Notes: generated by a model not told the origin, from the sequence alone. A DNA stretch of 64,000 bases from Pteria penguin (GCA_035048485.1 CM068581.1:65794381-65858380), one strand, 5' to 3'. Numbered from the stretch's first letter, positions 11,686-24,168 are shown. Made by a program: numbers and translations.

Positions 11686-11782
11686 ACTCAAAAGTTGAGC
11701 GTAATGCTTCATGTGGCAGTCAAGTTAAAAGCCTCACAAGGCAATATGATACAGTTAAAAGTTACAATCCTTGATCCTCACC

Positions 11783-12245
11783 CTAAGCTGAAGTGGGCAG
11801 ATGGTATATTGCCCATTGCAGTCCGGTAGTCCTCCAAGGAAATGCTGATGTCAATGCTGATGGAAGTCTGTTCCAATCCCTGATGGTACGTGAGAAGAAG
11901 GAGAGCCGGTATACATCCATTCTCGTTGTTGGGGTACGAAAGTTATGTTGTCCCCTTGTCCTGGTGTCTGTCTGGATTAGGTATTGTTCTGCTGGACTGG
12001 CCACTATCTTCAGATTCTGCTGGATCTTGAATAGGAACAGAAGGCGGATCTTTACTCTTCTGATCTGTATCTCCCATCCCAGGGAGTTGACCATGTTGGG
12101 AACGCTGCCTGCTTTCCTATTCCAGTAGTTCCTTGTAGCGAATCGTGCCGCTCTACGCTGGACTTTCTCTATCGGTTGATCTGCCCGCTGGTGTGAGGGT
12201 CCCATATGGAGGCAGCATACTCAAGCGTTGGACGTACAATGAATT
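11783..12245 (-). pseudogene. Non-LTR retrotransposon (LINE) reverse transcriptase C-terminus, broken
   Basis: The minus-strand reading frame 11783-12205 shows the typical end of a LINE polymerase: IEKVQRRAARFATRNY, a middle part ending FKIQ, then FFSRTIRDWNRLPSAL. Upstream, in another frame, is VRPTLEYAASIWDPHTSG, which should join it directly. A one-base shift near 12180-12190 breaks the two apart. No endonuclease or palm motif remains, so this is a 5'-truncated, inactive relic. Confidence 0.8.
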
Positions 12246-12254
12246 TCATTGAAT

Positions 12255-12478
12255 GGTGCCAGTAACTGCATGATGCATTACACAGACATTTAGACTATAC
12301 ATCACTCCAACGCGGTGCAATAAAGAATGTTATACGTGCCATATCTATCTATCGTGACCCGGAAATTAATGTCTCATTCGAAAGACAGTATACCGGCGAG
12401 TTACCGGTGGGACTCGAACCCGGAACTTCTCGGTAATGACCCAAGCACTTTACGATTGAGCTAAGCAGACGCCTTGTT
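12255..12478 (-). mobile_element. tRNA-derived SINE
   Basis: Reading on the minus strand from 12478, there is a tRNA-like head with an A-box-like TTAGCTCAATCGTAAAGTGC and a perfect B box GGTTCGAGTCC (near 12413). A SINE body follows that includes 'tgcatgatgcattacacaga'. A second head of the same family is at 24640-24785. It is not a functional tRNA: no complete cloverleaf or 3' acceptor pairing is apparent. Confidence 0.75.
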
Positions 12479-12596
12479 AGGGATAAAAATATTTAGATCT
12501 ATATTTGTCTGATCATATTCTATTTTTATGTTTTGAACAACCTTTTGTTACGTTTCGGAGTTTTAGTAACTCATACATTCCAAATCTAATTATTTT

Positions 12597-13086
12597 TGTC
12601 CCGCGCTTTTTGCGAAAGCGTGGGGACATTAAATCTCACAAGTTTGTCCGTTTGACCGTCCGTCCGTCTGTCAGAAAAACTTGAACCTTGGCCTTAACTT
12701 TTTAACCGTAAGACGTAGGCATGTGTGCCCCTAATTGCAATACCTTTCCGTTGGTATCAAAATATATAATGTGACGTTGACCGTGACCTTTGACCTACTT
12801 CATTGTAACTTTTTAACCGTAAGACATAGGGCCTTCATATTTGGCATGTGTGTCCCTAATTGCAGATACATGCAGACATGCAAAACCATGACAATAAGTA
12901 AGACATTAGAAAACTTTGGGCCTCCTCCAACCCCCCAACCCCCGCCCACTTCAGCTTCTGCATCCGCCCCTGTCAAATAACACCAAGGTCGATGACCTTT
13001 TGACATTGACAATGACCTTCACGCTATAAATAACTATTTGGACTTTGGTGCCACCGGGGGCATTAGTGTTTCACAGACACAGCTTT
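12597..13086 (+). repeat. Bivalve-type dispersed repeat
   Basis: Starts with tcccgcgctttttgcgaaag and the imperfect palindrome cgcgctttttgcgaaagcg. It continues with two rounds of 'aactttttaaccgtaagac...atatttggcatgtgtg', then ends 'gccaccgggggcattagtgttt'. The inner stretch 12900-12977 (C-rich, ending gcatccgcccctg) looks like the inserted end of a CAGGGGCGGAT-type MITE. Short ORFs here are by-products. Confidence 0.65.
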
Positions 13087-14844
13087 TTTTCTAATGTCTT
13101 ACTCAAACACCACCATGGTTCATTGGGGTAGGTTGCTATCGACCCAAGAGAACAGTCAACTGACGCCTAGTGAATTATATGTGTGACATTTGTGTACATC
13201 TCGTGGGGATGACCTTTTACCTTTTAGTGTAAACATACAATTCAAGTCCTTGATTATCGGATTATTCTAAGTATATCAAATTTTAAATATGTATATTGGA
13301 AAAGTACCTCTTTCAATCGGACCGCTGTACTGTACAGCGGATAGACACTTAGATAGGTCTTTCTTTTCAGTGGAAAAATGATGTACGTTGTATTTCAAAG
13401 TTAACAAGAAACAATTTGGTGCAAGCACCAAAGTGTGGGCCGGAATGGGATGTTTGATAAAACTGAAAAGAATTTTTAAAAAAGAATAACATTTTAAAAT
13501 ATGTATTGAACAGCCATGTAAAAGTTATTTAGTAGACATATGAAGACCTTGATGATCGACCAGACGTATAAATCTCCGATATCACTTCCGTTGATATTTC
13601 AATAAATAGTATAAATTTGGGATCATTTAGACCCATTCAGTACATAGGCAATAGCGAGTTTATAGTCTTGCGGATTAGCCTTCATATGGCATGGAAATGT
13701 ACTTTTAAAATTACTAGCCATATCATTTATCATTATCTGAAATTGGTTGCACGTGGAACTGAACCACGTGCAATCAATTTCAGATCATAACTTCACTTCC
13801 GGTGTCTGCTTAGCATGCCGTAATATATACATCTTTCAGGGTTGTAACCGTGGTGTGACGTTATATGCGGCATGCTTTGTAGGCTAGGCGAAGCCGCCGT
13901 ACGGTCTAAATTTACTACATACATTTAATATAGTGGCGGATTCAGAGGGGGGCGGAGGGGCGGGGGGGGGGGGGGGAGAGGAGAGAGAGAGAGAGAGAGA
14001 GTTATCCGATAACGTGTGCTCGACTTCTCCGGAATTTTCTATTCCAAGAATATTTCAAGCTTTACATTGCCTTAGTGAAATCTGGTATACTGCTCACTCC
14101 GCCTAGCGCGTGCAATATTAGTAATTTAAATTCTATCAACATTACAATGTCGCAGTCCAAACTTAGAAAAGTTCAGGGTTGACTAGACTTTTTCTACAAC
14201 CAAAAAAGAAGGTAAAGTTATAATAAATTACAAAAATTTCAAAATAAATTGTATCCCATTAATATGTATACTACTAGTACTAGATCTACTGTATATTTGT
14301 AAACACGTGTTTATTTTTATCACGCTGTATAACTATTACAGAACATGTGTCATCTATCAGTAACGGATCTAACATCTTAGATTCTAAGCGCTTGGAGTTT
14401 ATCTATTAATTTAGTTAATTTAGTAGTGAGTATAAAGTTGTTATGTACAGTGCGTCAAAAATTGCCATGGGGGGGGGGGGGGGGGGGGCAAGGAAGTGGT
14501 AGGAAAAGCCGTAGTTGTTGATTATTGTATACTCTAATGAGACTTGATTCTTTTCGTATCAAGTCAAGAGAATTCATCCGAGTGACAAAATTCCAATACA
14601 AATCATCGTTCTGTTTACTGAAGTTCAGTAAGCTCCGCCTTCCATTTTTTATGAAAATTGATAAACCGATAGTAATTGGTTTGTGTTCTGAAATCGATGT
14701 TTGTCATCTGCGTTTTTAAACAAAACATAAGAATAGAAAATAAAAATTACAAACCGTAATATATTGTCTAGTAATTGCATCTAGCGGCTAAGCCTTGTAT
14801 CATCGTCCAATCAAATTTGTCACCTCTGACTCTCATATGAAGAT
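13087..14844. other. Intergenic; homopolymer and GA tracts, no gene seen
   Basis: Holds a G-rich run plus (GA)n at about 13935-14003, beginning 'tagtggcggattcag' like the left end of the CAGTGGCGGAT MITE family. A pure poly-G run of about 20 lies at 14469-14488. No exon-like segment with convincing splice sites was seen. Confidence 0.5.
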
Positions 14845-15135
14845 ATTCAGGGCCCGCCATAGGCAGGAGCCCAATAGTAATCTGTTTGTGTGTCCGTCAG
14901 CAAAAACTTTTTTTAAAATAGGTCTTATCTAATATACCGTCATATGTAGGGCTTTCATATTTGGCATGTGCGTTCCTTATGACAAGACTTTTACGTTGGT
15001 CCAACAAATGTTGGTCATGTGACCTTGACTGTGATAGTTTATGATCACATGGTTAAAATCTGTTCATATTCAATTTGAGCACACAGAGAAATGTTGCCGC
15101 GGGGGTATTAGTCCCATTAGGACTGTTCTAGTTGA
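14845..15135 (+). repeat. Second, shorter copy of the dispersed repeat of 12597
   Basis: Shares 'tgtgtgtccgtcagcaaaaac...gggctttcatatttggcatgtg' and the terminal 'ttgccgcgggggtattagt' with the element at 12597-13086. It is shorter in the middle. Confidence 0.6.
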
Positions 15136-15374
15136 TATTGATGTTTCGGTTCTGTCTACTAAAAGTAATGATGATGAACTTTGTGATACATCTGATAAAT
15201 ATTTACTAGAAAATCAGATCTGACTCAGCTGTATGACAATTCCGCTACATGTACATCAAGAATAATAATAAGGTATGAAAAAGACATGAATAACATCACA
15301 AAAAGCTTCGTTTACACAGCAGCTGCGGTACCGACTGAGGACGGTCAGTAAAAGTGACAATGTACAATTTTTAG

Positions 15375-15533
15375 GCCCCAAAATTGCCCAATTGCGGGAG
15401 CTTCCGGGACGCTTTGCCCCCCCCCCCCATGGTCCCCCTACCAGAGCGGACCTGCTGGGGACCTACACGGTCCCCAGACCCCTCGCCTAACTTCACCCCC
15501 CCTAACAAAATCCTGGATCCGCCCCTGTTTAGT
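15375..15533 (-). mobile_element. MITE of the CAGGGGCGGATCCAG family
   Basis: Read on the minus strand from 15533 it begins caggggcggatccagg and continues with the blocks gaggggtctggggacc and taggtccccagcaggtcc, which match the element at 25446. It ends in a poly-C/poly-G stretch (about 15417-15428). Confidence 0.65.
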
Positions 15534-15539
15534 ATTAGT

Positions 15540-15945
15540 TTAAAACCGGAAGGTCCCGGGTTCGATTCCCGCCGTGGGCACATCGGTGTCCTGTCATTCA
15601 GATTAGACAATAGAAAAACGAGGCCCCGTGTCACGGTAGGCGTGGCAGGTCAAAGATCCCCCACTTCTTCGGGAGGGTCCGCTTCAAAGAAATAAATTTC
15701 TATGCAATGTGTCAGGCAGATACCGTCACCATATACGTGAAATAATCGTGGAGTGAAAGGTCCGGGGTTTGACTCCCGCCGTCGGTGTCCTGTCATTTAG
15801 ATGCGACAGTAGAAACCGAGGTCCCGTGTCACGGTAGGCGTGGCAGATAAAAGATCCCCCATTTCTTCGGGAGGTTCCGCTACAAAGGTATACATTTCTA
15901 TGCAATGCATCAGGCAGATACCGTCACCATATACGTGAACTAATC
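15540..15945 (+). mobile_element. Head-to-tail pair of tRNA-derived SINE units
   Basis: Unit 1 (about 15540-15750) starts at a B box (gggttcgattcccgccg). It continues through 'ggccccgtgtcacggtaggcgtgg' and ends 'caggcagataccgtcaccatatacgtga'. Unit 2 (about 15755-15945) repeats the whole series, with its B box altered to ggggtttgactcccgccg. The tandem arrangement suggests an unequal-crossover duplication rather than two insertions. Confidence 0.65.
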
Positions 15946-16924
15946 TATAAACAACTGGCTGTTTGCTGGGGTAACCAACCCTTTACTGGTTAAACTTTTG
16001 GTGCTGGTGTAGCCGTGCTGGTTGGCAATCTTTTTATTCTCACTTTATAATTCATAAACAATAATTAAGGTTTATCGTCTTGGCAAAAGAAAGAATTGTA
16101 GAATATAATTGGTTATGATTGTACGTCCTTAGACAACATCAACATAGCATTCTGTATTCTGGAAGTTTAGTAGGACTTTAATCACGCTATGATTAACCAA
16201 AGGTCACTTACACAACCGAATAATAATTTTGCTTATGAAAAAGCGCGTCAAATATTCTAAAATTGTAAGGTACCCCGCCCCCCGAAAATCTTCCAAAATA
16301 CAGTAACTCCTCGTTAGTAACAGTAACAGTAACGTAAATTAGCGAATCTCGGAGGCCCTACGCTTACATAAATCTATCGAACTGGGTAAGCGAGGTGACA
16401 CATGTTCTCTCCGCAGTGAATATAATCCTAATTTTATCACTGGTATAAAATTCCGGGGATGTGGCTTTACTGTACGGCAGAAACGCATGCAACTTTCCCA
16501 AACTTATAACAGTAAATGGACCAGCTAGTGCAATAAGACTATTTCAAAAAAGACTTAGATGAGTCACACTGGTGACTTGTTATGAGTTATACTCATCGGG
16601 ATTTATCTTCAATTTCGAAGTAAAATCTTATTTTTCAAAATTTTGTTTTACCCTTATTAGTATCTTAAATGAGAAAAAGAATTAAATATATATCATCTAT
16701 GTATGCTTCTTCATTGAATTCAAATATGGATTTCATATTATTTATAATAGTATTTGTAAAAATGTACTGAAAAATTGCATTATGGCCTAGGATAAAACCG
16801 TAGGATAAAACCAAAGTCATAATTTATCATCCATTCGGAATCTCTCGCGCCTCTCCCATAAAAGAATGCTTCTATATGTAAAACTCAAAACGGATACGTA
16901 CAGTAAAATTTCCACATTCTTTCT
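15946..16924. other. Intergenic spacer, no gene seen
   Basis: AT-rich sequence with a short C-run near 16275. There is no repeat family that I can name and no reading frame with splice support. It ends at the left edge of duplication unit B. Confidence 0.4.
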
Positions 16925-17420
16925 AAGCCCCCCCCCCCCCCTCCCCTTGAGAGTTTAATTTCAGTGTTATTATATTTCTGATGTTATGTGGCAATAACAC
17001 TTTCTACACAGTACGTGTTGGTTCACATTCATTTAAATATTCAGTGCTGAGTTATATTTGTTCTTTTGTATGTAAGGTCATTCATGGCGGGTGTGGCTAG
17101 CCAGACAGGAGACGCTTACTCCTCCCCGGCACCTGGTCTCATCTCTGAATTTCAGGGGTCCGTGAATGTCCGCTGTGGTACATTAGTGTTAGCGCCATAG
17201 TTATGTGACACCAGTTACTTTCTTATAAGGTCACACTTATAAGGTCTCACTTAATCTCTTTGCAGCGTGGAGCTTGTAGAAAAGTTCCCCACGGAAGGTT
17301 TGACTTCAGTGTTACTATACCTTTTTCCTGATGTTGTGTGGCATTGGCACTTTCTACACAGTGTTGTTTCACATTCATTTATATATACAGTACTGAGGTA
17401 CATTTGGTTCTTCTGTACGG
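16925..17420 (+). repeat. Dispersed element at the left edge of duplication unit B
   Basis: Matches 4655-5160 through both 'tgacttcagtgttactatacctttttcc' halves and the middle core 'ctcccggcacctgg...tgaatttcaggggtccg'. Homology with unit A then continues uninterrupted into the 3' flank of the gene (17480 onwards), so this element is part of the duplicated segment. Confidence 0.7.
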
Positions 17421-17905
17421 TCGTGCATACAAACACAAAAGACACAAATTCAAACAGAAGCGTACTAGCCATGCATTTATAATAAAACAGAAACGCTCGA
17501 TATCACAAATCAAGTGTTTCTATTTTTATTAGAGCCAATGTTCTTCAGTTTGGAAGTCTAAGAATGTTTCATGTGTTTTGATAAATGTGTTAAAAGTTGG
17601 GAATATTCAACCTGAAGTCAGCAGTGTGTCATATAGGTATAGCTACAATTTAGCTTACCGTCGGTGTACATGTAAATAAGATAGACATTTGACAGACATC
17701 CGAAATATTCTATTAAATTCTGTAATAGGAGATGGATAAATATTAAGTTGCGAAGTCAATACCTAATGAAATCTTGTTTCAGAAAAGCATTTCTCTCGCT
17801 CTACCAAGACAGACGAAAATAGCACAGAGACACACCGATGTTCGAGTTTAAATTATACTCGGAAATGATAAAGAAAATGAAGTTTAAAATTGATAATATT
17901 TATTG

Positions 17906-18484
17906 CTAAAAGCAACAGCACAGACATCTTATTCCTTTCCGGACTCTACGCAGCATTCTCCACATCTGTAAAATGATATACATGCAGTATAGTTATCTAT
18001 TCTGGAAAGTATATTAATTTTAGTATCGAGAAGAAAACTCAGATTTTAAACCAACATATAATTTCACTTTATCTTTTCATACCACTATTTTCCTTACAAT
18101 TTCCAAATTTAATACACATGTATTTAAATTATGAAACATTGTTTATTAGTAATTGTATTTACGCAAACGTTGTACGAAATAATTAATATTTCATGTTTCT
18201 ACATAATCAAAATAATTAAAATACCTTAGATTCTTTTTTCTCCGTTGTGAATGTATCCTGTGAGAAGTTAAGTCCCTAAAAACGATAAATTCGATTTACG
18301 TCAAATTACCTTATAGTCATGTACATTAACAGGAACAGCTCGATAGTGTTAAATGATGAGTAGACATACTAAATAACACAAAAAATTTAAATAATACTTA
18401 TAGTAGCAAAAAACAAAAAAATAAATAAAAAAAAAAATAAATAAAAAAAATAAAAAAACCAAGAAGGACGATGATGACAATGAG

Positions 18485-18516
<32 letters not shown>

Positions 18517-21500
18517 TGATGATGATGATGATGATGGTGGTGGTAGTGATGATAAGAAGGAAGAGGAGAGAGAAAGTAATTTACATACCATTTTAGTATC
18601 ATTAACGTCCAGATTCGATGAGATGGTATCAAAAGATAAGGTGGCATCAACAGTTGAAGCAATGTAAACTCCAATGTTGGGAATTGTTGAAACGACCCTG
18701 GTCATCATCTCATCAAACTGCTGTCTCTAAAAGATCAGAAAGAGATAAATTTCATTTACTAAACAACAATAGTGGATTTCTACAAAATTTCATTCCGTTA
18801 ATATTTTAATATCAGAAACTATCTTCAATCCATAGTATAGGTGATTTCTTCAAAATTTCGTTATTTTCAATGTGAGGAACTATCAGCAATCCTAACGATA
18901 AACATTTTCAACAAACGGCAATGTTACATTGTACCTATTAGTAAAATAGCTAAGAAAAACAAACCTTACCCTTTCTTTTCTATAGTCGTCCATATCTAAG
19001 AGTTCAGGCGACAATCTTGTTGGTATGGCGGGCGTATTATGGACGAGGAGCAGGAGAAGAGACGTGTCCTCAGAATCCTCACAATCCTGCAGGGTGTATT
19101 TGATCTCAGTCCCTGGTTGTGGTTGCTTAACTTCTTGCTCAGTACATCTCAAGAAATCTTCGCTACCACCAATTTTCGCCATCTCTTCAAGCTCTTGTCC
19201 TTGTTCCTCATATTTCTTTGAAACTAAACTATTCCTTATTATTTCCTCAAGAAGTCGTCTGGCTACGCCTGAATGATCTGTCTCAGGAATATTCCTGTCC
19301 CATTGGTCATTCTTAGCATCTTGCTCAGTACACTTCTGTGAAGGCTGAATATCTCCAGTCCTCGCCTTCTCTTTGTTCTCTCGAACTTGGCTTAGAGATA
19401 AAAGGACTAGCGACTTTGGTTGCTGCACCCCTTGGTCTTCGCGTGGTTTTTGCATCCCTTGGTCTTCACATGGATTATGCACCCTTTGGTATTCACATTC
19501 TAGTAAAGCTAAGCTAGTGTTTATTATCTCGTCTACTAATCTTCTAGCTGTGTCTCGAAGGTCTCTCTCGGATTGTTTGTTCCTGCATCCATCATTTTCA
19601 GATTCGCGCTCTCTGCGTTTCTCTGTACTAAGGATATCTCTAATTGTCTTCTCGTTTACGTGTTGTTCTGATGTTTTTCCAGGAACCATCACTTGTGTAT
19701 ATTCACACTCTTCTCGCTCGTTACATCTTATCAAAGCCAAACTTTTGTCAATTATATCGTTTACATATCCTCTCACAAAATCTTTTACTCCTAGCTCAGT
19801 TGTATTTGACTTGCCTTTGTCGCGGTCAGCTTCTAATTTTGTACATTCTTGCGGACTAGGAATGTTATCGCTCTCCTCATCTTTGCTATTTTGTTCTGGT
19901 GTTATGGCGTCTGACAGATTGGCAGTTGACATTGGATGTTTGGTTTTTATTTTGTTAAACTGCAGCATTACCAAGCAGTTATCTATTATTTCATTCACGT
20001 AATTTCGCACCATGTCTCTTAATTCTGGATTCTCTTTGACATGCTCTACTTCTCCTTGTTTACTTTCAAGGGTATTTTGGAGACTGTCGATCTTTGTTTT
20101 TTCTTCTTGTTGTGCAGTGCTCAATGCATGTTCTCTGGATTCTGCAGCAGGTTCTGCCAACTCTCGCTCTCTGCTTTCTTCTGTACTAAGAATATCTCTA
20201 ATTTTCTTCTCGTTTACGTTTTGTTCTGGTGTTTTTCCAGGAACCATCACTCGTGCATATTCACACTCTTCTCGCTCGTTACATCTTATCAAAGCCAAAC
20301 TTTTGTCGATTATATCGTTTACATATCCTCTCGCAAAATCTCTTACTCTTAGCTCAGTTGTGTTTGACTTGCCTTTGTCGCGGTCAGCTTCTAATTTTGT
20401 ACATTCTCGTGGACTAGGAATGTTATCGCTCTCCTCATCTTTGCTATTTTGTTCTGGTGTTATGGCGTCTGATAGATTGGCAGTTGACATTGGATGTTTG
20501 GTTTTTATTTTGTTAAACTGCAGCAATACCAAGCAATTATCTATTATTTCATTCACGTAATTTCGCACAATGTCTTTTAATTCTGGATTCTTTTTGCATT
20601 TGACATGCTTTACTTCTCCTTGTTTACTTTCAAGTGTAACTTGGAGACTGTCGATCTTTGTTTTTTCTTCTTGTTGTTCAGTGGCCAATACATGTTCTCT
20701 GGATTCTGCAGCAGGTTCTGCCAACTTTGGATTTCTGTTTCCTTTTACGTCACATTGCAGTAGAATTAAGCTGCTATTTATGATTTCTTCAACATACTTC
20801 CTTGCCTTCTCCTCCAATTCTATTTCGCTTGTATGTGCATCATCTTGTTCTTTGTTCATACTTGCCACTGCTACGGATTCTGTACTACTGTTCACTTCTT
20901 CATGCCTGGACCGTTCTGGGTAGTTTCTCTCTTTTTCGCCATTGCCATTATTATCTTGGTGTTTAATTAGTTGTTGCTGCAATTAAAGACATACTTAATA
21001 TGTTTATATAAATATATGTAGCTGAAAGTCGATTGGTACAAAAGTAATGACAAAAAGACTATTCATATATTATTTATTATGGATATATCTTTATATGGAC
21101 TTAAGTATAACATGAAAATTTAAAAGCATATATACATACCTCTTTTTTCCATCTCTCAAACTATAAACAAAAGAAATAAAATATTCATATTATGAATATT
21201 GAATACAAATATTACTATTAAATATCAAATAATTATATTATAATATCATATCATGTATTATTCATATTAAATTTAGATAATAGATATAGACAATAAATTC
21301 ATATAAAAATAATTGGCATATCAAATCTTATTTCATATATAACTGAAAAAGGATTGATTTCTTTAGTTCGACAGAGCAAGACAGTTTCACTTTTAATGGC
21401 AATGGTAATGGCACATGCATGTTGCATCGCACAGAAATTTAGACCTATACAACAAACCAACCAGAAGCATTGAGGGATTTTAACGTGCCATGTCTACCGT

Positions 21501-22986
21501 GATACAAACAACAAGAACAAGAAGAACAACAACAAAACGATAAATGAGAATTCAACCAAGCAAAATAAAAATACAAAAAGAACAGTATGATATATGATAT
21601 GGTATGATATGATATGATATGATATGATATGATATGATGTGATGTGATATATGATATGATATGATATGATATGATATGATGTGATATATGATATGATATG
21701 ATATGATATGATATAATATTCATACCTTTTTCTTTCGTCTTTGCTATGAATAAAAATAGAAGACAATGTTAGAATAAATTGAACAATTAGCGTTATATCA
21801 CTATTGAAAGAAAGTATTGTTAATTTTATTTTTGGATTACTCATTTTCATTACTTATCTTACAAAAATATATATATATATGTTTTATATAAGTAGGAAAG
21901 TCGTTAAATAAAAGAAATTAAGAATTAAGGTGCGTATTGATCCACATACCTCTCGCTTTTCATGTTCAACCTGAAAATAATAAAATACATATTTATATCA
22001 TTTCTGAAAAAGTATCCAATTAATGGACACATGCATTACAAATAAAACCGTAAATTTATAATAAATAAAAACGCTCTTTTCTCGATGTCTTATTTCTTTA
22101 TTTATTATAGAAAGATTTCTTTTTGGAAGAATTAACTTCATTTATATATATGCAAACTCTCAGTTATAACTTTCTCAGGTCGAGGCCTCCAGGGCCATCA
22201 TGCCTCTTTCCTCTATACGTATTCGAAATAACATTAGAAATTGTACATTTAACAGTGCTTTTTATTAATGTACAAAAAAAGAGAGAAATTTTTGGTAAGG
22301 CAGTCAACGTTTTAAAACAAAATATGAAATATGAAACAAAATATGAAACTTACAGGTGGCAAGTCGGACACCAGTAGGCGGCCTTTAGTATGACCGTCCT
22401 CTCCTTTGTATTCAAATCGATGTACAACCTATACATATAAAGTAAAGAATAGATAATTTACAGAAACTAATTACCGTGTCATCTTGGATAAACTAGATAC
22501 ATATTTACGTACGGAAATGGACGAATTGTTACGATTGGATATATAGGAGATAATTTTATCAAAATATTTGAAATCAATCTTTTGAATTAGAAGTTAATAT
22601 GATTTATAATAATGCAAAATTGTATAATAAAGTGACAATATATGTACATATCAAAAGCGAGCAAAGAAACAAAAACTGTAAAACATGAACTACTTACATA
22701 ATAGGAGGGAAATCCCGGTTCTTCAATCTTCTACAATTTAAAATATTGTGTTTATTCTATTTTTAGTATTCATTGATTTATTTATGATATATGCAAAAGT
22801 GATAAAGTGCTAATAAATAGGCATATTTTTTCATATATTATCATAATACGATGTCTTATTTAATTAATTCAGCAATAATGTAAGTAACATACCTCGCTCT
22901 TCTTTGTTTTCTGTAAAATAAACAAACATACAAATAAATAAGTAATAAATAAATAAATAAATAAATAAATGAATATTAGCATAATT

Positions 22987-23028
<42 letters not shown>

Positions 23029-23628
23029 AAAAAAAAAACATGTGTAGGACGACAATACTGAGACAGAAATAAAACCTTTTCTCAAGTCGTGGTTATCTGC
23101 CCCTTATCAGGATGGATCATAAGCTATGAGAACTTATGATATACAAAGCAAATAAACGAATCAAATAAAACAATAAATACTAAGCAATAACATAACATTT
23201 GTCTGAAACAATGTTAACTTTGTACCAGTATTCCTAAAAAACACAAAAGGCCCGTCTTACAACTGAACATCCCCTATCCCCAACACTGATAATAAAATAA
23301 ATTTTGTATAAAAAGATAAATTGAGTACCAAATAAATGCAGTTGCTAGAAAGATTTCAAGAAAAAAATGTGTTTATACATTACCTTACTCCAACCCTTTT
23401 CGTCAAATGTTGCTTTAAATCTATCAAAATCTCTGATGTAGCTGAAGTGAAACTTCGACCTCTAAAGTGCAAAAGAAATAGTATTGAAAATTAAGAACAT
23501 GTATTAACAGATACAGAACAGAAAATATCATTGGGATTCATTTAAAGATACATGAGTATTTTAAGTTCACAGATATCTATCAACTATATCAAAAGATATC
23601 GATAAATTGTACTTACTTCGCTCATCAT
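17906..23628 (-). CDS. Seven-helix repeat protein, copy B (tandem paralogue of copy A)
   Basis: Twelve exons, all phase 0: 23617-23628, 23384-23461, 22893-22910, 22698-22730, 22354-22428, 21950-21970, 21726-21743, 21140-21160, 18970-20976, 18589-18726, 18225-18275 and 17906-17965. They encode 843 residues. Every exon has the same length as in copy A except the large one (669 against 672 codons) and the last (20 against 22 codons with stop). Seven amphipathic helices are kept, with the same pattern (RDFARGYVNDIIDKSLALI, RRLVDEIINTSLALLE). The 186-189-residue internal duplication and the basic-Cys tail (RRVRKGIRCLCCCF) are also present. There are no stops or frameshifts, so both copies appear intact. 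Differences include Thr to Ser in LLVTDLPP, Glu to Gln in ERRKKK, and Cys to Ser in KTKKCE. The anchoring role is inferred from the helices; an alternative is a generic structural scaffold. Confidence 0.8.
18412..18547. repeat. A-rich tract and (GAC)n(GAT)n triplet repeat, copy B
   Basis: Equivalent to 6066-6212 in copy A, in the intron between the 138-nt and 51-nt exons. It has fewer GAC units than copy A, as expected of an unstable microsatellite. Confidence 0.9.
21360..21495. mobile_element. SINE body remnant in an intron of copy B
   Basis: Contains 'gcatgttgcatcgcacagaaatttaga' and 'gagggattttaacgtgccatgtctaccgtga', matching the body of the SINEs at 57570 and 58345. Copy A has no such sequence at the matching place, so it was inserted after the duplication or lost from A. 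Confidence 0.6.
21588..21718. repeat. (ATATG)n pentanucleotide microsatellite, copy B
   Basis: Runs of 'tgatatgata' with gatgtgatgtg interruptions, at the same intron position as 8933-9033 in copy A. Confidence 0.9.
22926..23025. repeat. AAAT and GA microsatellites, copy B
   Basis: (AAAT)n at 22926-22975, then (GA)n at 22989-23025, in the same order as copy A. Confidence 0.9.
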
Positions 23629-23740
23629 CTTTCTTAGCGTCTTTCGCTTCGGTTCACGTTGTTACGAATAAACGTAACGTCGTTTTGTGACGTCATAGAT
23701 AACGTAGAGCTAGCTTCCGATATATAAAAGATATTCGGAT

Positions 23741-23921
23741 GATATAATAAGTAGTCCTTCAAAGGGAAGTAATATATACTAAAAGAAATAAAACAGACAC
23801 TCTTTGCCGCAGATTTTTGGACCTAACTATAGTATTCTAACTATTGCTTGATAAAGCCAGGAAGCCGAAAATTTGCGGCAAATAGTGTCTGTGTTATTTC
23901 TTTTAGTATATTCTGTTGATA
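23741..23921. mobile_element. Inverted-repeat element inserted upstream of copy B
   Basis: Left arm atatactaaaagaaataaaa...cagacactctttgccgca; right arm is its inverted copy (tgcggcaaatagtgtctgtg...ttcttttagtatat). In copy A the flanks 'attcggatgaca' and 'gtttcagagaattgatctaaatg' are contiguous (about 11118-11150), so the element is an insertion specific to unit B. A relic with the same 'ctttggaggact' end is at about 26745-26865. Confidence 0.7.
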
Positions 23922-24017
23922 GTTTCAAGGAATTGATCTAGATGAAGTTTCGAACTTGATTTTAAACTGAACATTTTGAATAGATAGATAAGTAGATGAA
24001 AATAATAAACGAACAAA

Positions 24018-24028
24018 CAAAAACTGAA

Positions 24029-24063
<35 letters not shown>

Positions 24064-24079
24064 ATATATAAATAAATAA

Positions 24080-24166
<87 letters not shown>
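24018..24166. repeat. (AAAT)n and (TA)n microsatellites
   Basis: aaat repeats from about 24018 to 24080, then long ta repeats to 24166 with one small interruption. They lie near the right edge of duplication unit B, whose homology with A ends near 24316. Copy A has a shorter aaat tract at the equivalent place (about 11270-11293). Confidence 0.95.

Positions 24167-24168
<2 letters not shown>

Noticed and set aside
12380..12478. tRNA gene on the minus strand (also 24690, 57770)
   Set aside because: A and B boxes are present but no full cloverleaf, and a SINE body is attached; called SINE instead.
15371..15695. Opposed ORFs of about 90-100 codons
   Set aside because: They span the end of a MITE and a SINE; the GC-rich repeats lack stops.
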